From: Alcanivorax sp.
GTDB taxonomy: Bacteria; Pseudomonadota; Gammaproteobacteria; Pseudomonadales; Alcanivoracaceae
Length of the DNA stretch: 7,844 nt
Assembly: GCA_007135015.1 (NCBI GenBank)
Contig: SLJS01000083.1
Location: 1 to 7,844 of the forward strand
Reading direction: 5' to 3'
Position numbers and translations under genes: made by a program
Notes under the pieces: generated by a model
What the model saw: the letters and a program-made list of their open reading frames with translations, nothing else
Database searches by the model: none
Told to the model about the DNA's origin: nothing
Part shown: piece after piece, positions 5,754-7,844 of the stretch
Numbering within the stretch: the stretch's first letter is position 1
How the letters are laid out: each line of letters opens with the position of its first letter

Positions 5754-6221
5754 ATGACCCGACCCGGGGAAACGCCCTTTCGATACGTCTTCCGTGTGCG
5801 CTATGGCGAATGTGATGCCCAGCAGGTGGTATTCAACGCACGCTACGGCGATTACGCGGACCAGGCCGCCACGGAGTTTCTGCGCGCCATCGGCATGGAC
5901 TACCGTGATCTGCTCGAGCGCGGCCTCGACAACCAGGTGGTCAAGATGACCATGGAGTGGCAGTCCCCTGCGCGTTTCGACGAAATCCTGTGCGCCGAGG
6001 TGGAGGCCGTTCATGTCGGCAACACCTCCTACAGGCTCTTCGTCCGCTTCGTGGAGAATGAAACCCGGCGGGCCGTGGCCACGGTAGAAGCGGTCTATGT
6101 AATGGTCACCACCGATCCCTGGGAGAAGACACCTATTCCCGATGATATCCGGGGCAAGCTGGAAGAAGGCGCCCGCGGCCTGCAACTGGACCAGTCCGGC
6201 ACACTCGGCGAACAGGCATAA
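5754..6221 (+). CDS. Hotdog-fold acyl-CoA thioesterase, 4HBT/YbgC-like
   Basis: The 155-residue protein fits the single-domain 4-hydroxybenzoyl-CoA thioesterase/YbgC-type family in length and motifs. The family segment is RYGECDAQQVVFNARYGDY (residues 16-34), where Asp21 corresponds to the catalytic aspartate of the DCD/DTD motif. A long hotdog helix follows (about 34-57), then beta strands including MTMEWQSPA (66-74), NTSYRLFVRFVE (90-101) and RAVATVEAVYVMV (106-118). These enzymes hydrolyse short acyl- or aromatic acyl-CoA esters in the cytoplasm; the substrate cannot be told from sequence. GGAG at 5742-5745 lies 8 bases before this ATG, and the start leaves the usual short lead before the active-site motif. 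An in-frame ATG at 5685, also with GGAG 7 bases ahead, would add 23 residues. The gene diverges from the MgtC-like gene and converges on the aldolase gene. Confidence 0.87.
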   Translation: MTRPGETPFRYVFRVRYGECDAQQVVFNARYGDYADQAATEFLRAIGMDYRDLLERGLDNQVVKMTMEWQSPARFDEILCAEVEAVHVGNTSYRLFVRFVENETRRAVATVEAVYVMVTTDPWEKTPIPDDIRGKLEEGARGLQLDQSGTLGEQA

Positions 6222-6222
6222 G

Positions 6223-6241
6223 CGCGCCCCTTCGGGGCGCG
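6223..6241. terminator. GC-rich hairpin directly after the thioesterase stop codon
   Basis: CGCGCCCC (6223-6230) and GGGGCGCG (6234-6241) form an 8-bp stem with loop TTC, starting 2 bases after the stop codon TAA. The position suggests a transcript end or mRNA-stabilising structure, but a heptamer array follows instead of a T-run. The core is identical in inverse to the hairpin after the aldolase stop codon. Confidence 0.45.
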
Positions 6242-6268
6242 GTGGTCGGTGGTCGGTGGTCGGTGGTC
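6241..6268 (+). repeat. Four perfect tandem copies of GGTGGTC
   Basis: The heptamer GGTGGTC occurs four times without interruption, beginning at the last base of the hairpin stem. The inverted counterpart is the degenerate array at 6619-6660. It lies outside any supported gene. Confidence 0.9.
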
Positions 6269-6410
6269 GGCGCATCTTGCCCTGGCCCGGAGATTGCGCC
6301 AATCCACTCTCATAATCCGGTTCTCTGAACGGACCCGCAGGAGCGCTGCTCGCAGCGCGAAGAATCTGACTTCGTGCCGGAATCCGGAGCCTTCGCCGCG
6401 TTGCTGGAGG

Positions 6411-6454
6411 GTCCCCTCGCCCCGCCGTGGGAGAGGGACAGGGAGAGGGGGGTC
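6411..6454 (-). repeat. CT/GA-rich palindromic element, left copy
   Basis: Read on the minus strand this copy has the order CCCCCTCTCCCTG, TCCCTCTCCCACGG, CGGGGCGAGGGGAC. It aligns with the copy at 6497-6539 in opposite orientation, sharing CCCTCTCCCACG. CCCCTC (6413-6418) can pair with GAGGGG (6445-6450). From memory, this CCCTCTCCC type of dispersed repeat is common between genes in Pseudomonas, Xanthomonas and relatives. Confidence 0.6.
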
Positions 6455-6496
6455 GAAGTACGGGAAAGCATCAAGCAGTGCGGCTACCGTAGCCTT

Positions 6497-6539
6497 CCCC
6501 CTCTCCCCAACCCTCTCCCACGAGGGGAGAGGGGGTTTT
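6497..6539 (+). terminator. CT/GA-rich palindrome followed by TTTT, right copy
   Basis: CCCCCTCTCCCC (6497-6508) and GGGGAGAGGGGG (6524-6535) form a perfect 12-bp stem with a 15-base loop, followed by TTTT (6536-6539). On the plus strand this resembles an intrinsic terminator and could stop read-through from the thioesterase gene about 275 bases upstream. It is also one of two inverted copies of a dispersed repeat, so termination may be incidental. Confidence 0.5.
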
Positions 6540-6618
6540 ACGACACCCTCATCAAGGGAGAGAGGGGGCATGAAGGCAGGGCGGATGCTGGCCCTGCCCC
6601 GCAAAGCCGCGCAAGACC

Positions 6619-6660
6619 GACCGCCGACCGCCGACCGCCGACCACTGACCACCGACGACC
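6619..6660 (-). repeat. Six tandem heptamers beside the aldolase 3' end
   Basis: On the minus strand the units, starting next to the aldolase hairpin, are GGTCGTC, GGTGGTC, AGTGGTC and three copies of GGCGGTC. They fit the pattern RGYNGTC in strict 7-base phase. This is the degenerate inverted partner of the perfect array at 6241-6268. Confidence 0.88.
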
Positions 6661-6677
6661 GCGCCCCGAAGGGGCGC
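6661..6677. terminator. GC-rich hairpin abutting the aldolase stop codon
   Basis: GCGCCCC (6661-6667) and GGGGCGC (6671-6677) pair around a 3-base loop. The outermost base is the third base of the aldolase stop codon TAG on the minus strand. No T-run follows; the heptamer array does. A 20-base stretch (6658-6677) is an exact inverse copy of 6224-6243 after the thioesterase gene. Confidence 0.5.
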
Positions 6678-7696
6678 TACGCCGTCTCCATCCCCGCTTC
6701 GTACTCACCCTGGCGGGCGGTGGCGTTCAGGCGGGCACGCTTGAGGAAGGCCTCCTGAGCCGGATTCACGTTGTCCGGATTGCCCTTCCAGGCTTCCATG
6801 ACCGGTTGCTGCAGCGCCCGGGCGTAGGAGAAACCGATATGCCAGGGGGTGCGCTCGCGGATACGGTTCATGGCGTCCAGGTTGGCAGTGGCCTGTTCCG
6901 GGGTCTGGCCGCCGGAGAGGAACATGATCGCGGGCACCGCGGCCGGGACCGTGCGACGCAGGGTGCGCAGGGTCTGCTCGGCCACCTGCTCCGGCGCGGC
7001 CATGGGGTGGGCCTTGCCCGGGGTGACCATGCTGGGTTTGAGAATCAGGTGCTCCAGGCTGGCGCCGTGCTCGTGGAGGGCATGGAATACGGAATGCCAG
7101 ACCTGCTCGTTGACCTCGGCGGAGCGCTCCATGCTGTGGTCCCCGTCGATAAGCACTTCCGGCTCCACGATGGGCACGAACCCTTCCTGCTGGCAGACCA
7201 TGGCGTAGCGGGCGAGCATCTCGGCGTTGGCACGCAGGCCCAGGGCGGTGGGATTGCGGTCGGTGATCGGGTAGACCTCGCGCCACTTGGTAAAGCGCGC
7301 GCCCTTTTCCTTGTAGTTCCGCAGCCGCTCGGCCAGCCCGTCCAGGCCGTAGGTGATCTCGTCGCCGGGGGCGCCGGGCAGCGGGCCCTTGCCCTTGTCC
7401 ACCTTGATGCCCGGGACCACGCCCTGCGAGGCGGCAAGCTCGGGAATCGAGCGGCCCTGATCGTCCTTCTGGTCCAGGGTTTCCTCGTAGAGGATCACCC
7501 CGCTGATGTAATCGCCCACGCCCTCGCCGGAAAGCAGCAGGGAACGGTACTGCCGGCGGGTTTCCGCGGTGGATTCGATCCCCACGGCGTCAAAGCGCTT
7601 GGTAATGGTGGGCGTACTCTCGTCGGCGGCCAGCAGCCCCCGGCGGTCGTCCACCATGTCCTCTATGGTCTTCTGCAGCTCAGCCTGTACAGACAT
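6677..7696 (-). CDS. Class I fructose-1,6-bisphosphate aldolase
   Basis: The 339-residue protein is a Schiff-base (class I) aldolase that cleaves fructose 1,6-bisphosphate to glyceraldehyde 3-phosphate and dihydroxyacetone phosphate in glycolysis, and runs in reverse in gluconeogenesis or the Calvin cycle. Matches to the animal/plant-type family are clear throughout: LLAADEST (residues 21-28, Asp26), FTKWREVYPI (Lys137), IVEPE (176-180, Glu178), the Schiff-base lysine Lys220 in LILKPSMVTPG, FLSGGQ (259-264, phosphate binding) and SYARALQQ (Arg293). The C-terminus lacks the long tail ending in tyrosine of the muscle enzyme. The start at 7696 has GGAGGAGG (minus strand 7709-7702) just upstream and opens directly into the conserved N-terminus. 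An upstream in-frame ATG at 7840 would translate hairpin and heptamer sequence and is rejected. No partner gene is in the window. Confidence 0.96.
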   Translation of the reverse strand: MSVQAELQKTIEDMVDDRRGLLAADESTPTITKRFDAVGIESTAETRRQYRSLLLSGEGVGDYISGVILYEETLDQKDDQGRSIPELAASQGVVPGIKVDKGKGPLPGAPGDEITYGLDGLAERLRNYKEKGARFTKWREVYPITDRNPTALGLRANAEMLARYAMVCQQEGFVPIVEPEVLIDGDHSMERSAEVNEQVWHSVFHALHEHGASLEHLILKPSMVTPGKAHPMAAPEQVAEQTLRTLRRTVPAAVPAIMFLSGGQTPEQATANLDAMNRIRERTPWHIGFSYARALQQPVMEAWKGNPDNVNPAQEAFLKRARLNATARQGEYEAGMETA

Positions 7697-7741
7697 TCCA
7701 GCCTCCTCCAAATTCCCGAGGTGCGGATGATTGATGATTGT

Positions 7742-7766
7742 GGCGCGGGGAGCAAGTCCCCGCGCC
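7742..7766. repeat. Perfect 10-bp REP-like hairpin upstream of the aldolase gene
   Basis: GGCGCGGGGA (7742-7751) and TCCCCGCGCC (7757-7766) pair perfectly around GCAAG. It resembles the hairpins of REP-type repeats known in Pseudomonas and relatives, as a style of sequence rather than a checked match. It lies about 45 bases before the aldolase start. With no T-run it is unlikely to be a classical terminator, but it may separate the aldolase leader from whatever lies upstream. Confidence 0.7.
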
Positions 7767-7794
7767 GGTAATCGGCGGTCAGTACTCAGCGGTC
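7767..7794 (+). repeat. Four degenerate heptamers upstream of the aldolase gene
   Basis: GGTAATC, GGCGGTC, AGTACTC and AGCGGTC follow one another in 7-base phase, starting directly after the hairpin. They fit RGYNNTC, a looser form of the pattern on the other side of the aldolase gene. As at the other sites, a GC-rich hairpin comes directly before the array. Confidence 0.65.
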
Positions 7795-7828
7795 GGAGCC
7801 GGAAAGGCCCTTGCGGCGTCTCCCCCAT

Positions 7829-7844
7829 ACTACTGACCACTGAC
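7829..7844 (-). repeat. Start of an inverted heptamer array cut by the window edge
   Basis: The last bases read, on the minus strand, as partial units GTC, AGTGGTC and AGTAGT, in the same 7-base pattern and in opposite orientation to the array at 7767-7794. The array probably continues beyond the window. The 34 bases between the two arrays (7795-7828) hold nothing recognisable, and no clear aldolase promoter is visible in 7697-7844. Confidence 0.5.

Larger units (their letters stand above)
6269..6618. other. Non-coding repeat-rich stretch between the two heptamer arrays
   Basis: This stretch between the convergent thioesterase and aldolase genes has no convincing gene on either strand. It holds a small hairpin GCGCTG-CTCG-CAGCGC at 6343-6358, the two inverted CT/GA-rich elements at 6411-6454 and 6497-6539, and a further partial GA-rich copy near 6555-6570. 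I see nothing recognisable in 6270-6340 or 6571-6610. Confidence 0.7.

Noticed and set aside
6241..6268. CRISPR array
   Set aside because: The repeats are 7 bases long and directly adjacent with no spacers, and no cas gene is near.
5733..6302. 189-codon minus-strand frame opposite the thioesterase
   Set aside because: Antisense to a recognisable hotdog-fold enzyme; no motifs of its own.
6374..7771. 465-codon open frame on the plus strand across the aldolase gene
   Set aside because: It is antisense to a clearly conserved aldolase, begins in dispersed repeats, and its product shows no recognisable motifs; a shadow of GC-rich codon use.
7697..7840. N-terminal extension of the aldolase to the ATG at 7840
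   Set aside because: It would translate the hairpin and heptamers; the ATG at 7696 has GGAGGAGG and starts at the conserved N-terminus.

Overview
The window is GC-rich, densely coded DNA from a free-living proteobacterium. A gammaproteobacterium of the Chromatiales/Ectothiorhodospiraceae or Halomonas type fits best, judging from the LPS-core-type kinase domain, the MgtC protein, the class I aldolase and the dispersed repeats between genes (GTAGCCCGG...CCGGGCTAC, CCCTCTCCC-type and GGTGGTC heptamers). The taxon is an inference from style of sequence, not from a marker gene.

Layout. (1) 66-2288 (+): a 740-residue protein joining a glycosidase-like barrel and beta-sandwich to a Kdo/WaaP-type lipopolysaccharide kinase domain. 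A perfect -10 box at 20-25 overlaps a decoy upstream ATG. (2) 2292-2427: a compound palindromic repeat filling the gap between two convergent genes. (3) 4517-2439 (-): a two-gene unit, a 127-residue four-helix membrane protein followed 6 bases later by a 562-residue two-TM potassium-channel protein with tandem RCK/TrkA-N domains. (4) 4518-4837: a non-coding gap holding a 245-bp structure with perfect 19-bp terminal inverted repeats, a nested long hairpin, and a near-consensus sigma-54 promoter facing the two-gene unit. (5) 5527-4838 (-): an MgtC/SapB-family membrane protein starting at TTG, with a promoter-like sequence and a palindrome upstream. (6) 5754-6221 (+): a hotdog-fold (4HBT/YbgC-like) acyl-CoA thioesterase. 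(7) 6222-6676: about 455 bp of non-coding repeats between convergent genes. It is bounded on each side by the same hairpin plus 7-base tandem array, set directly against each stop codon, with inverted copies of a CT-rich palindrome inside. (8) 7696-6677 (-): class I fructose-1,6-bisphosphate aldolase. Its upstream region again holds a hairpin and degenerate heptamers running to the window edge.

How the genes relate. The small membrane protein and the channel are almost certainly co-transcribed and may act together in K+ handling. The MgtC-like gene lies upstream on the same strand and also belongs to the ion-homeostasis/stress sphere, but the 320-bp gap and possible separate promoter argue for independent control. 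The LPS-kinase fusion, thioesterase and aldolase look like unrelated single-gene units. I see no phage, transposase, CRISPR, tRNA or rRNA. The most unusual features are the glycosidase-kinase fusion, the channel plus small membrane protein pair, the inverted-repeat element carrying a sigma-54-like promoter, and the hairpin-heptamer modules attached to stop codons.
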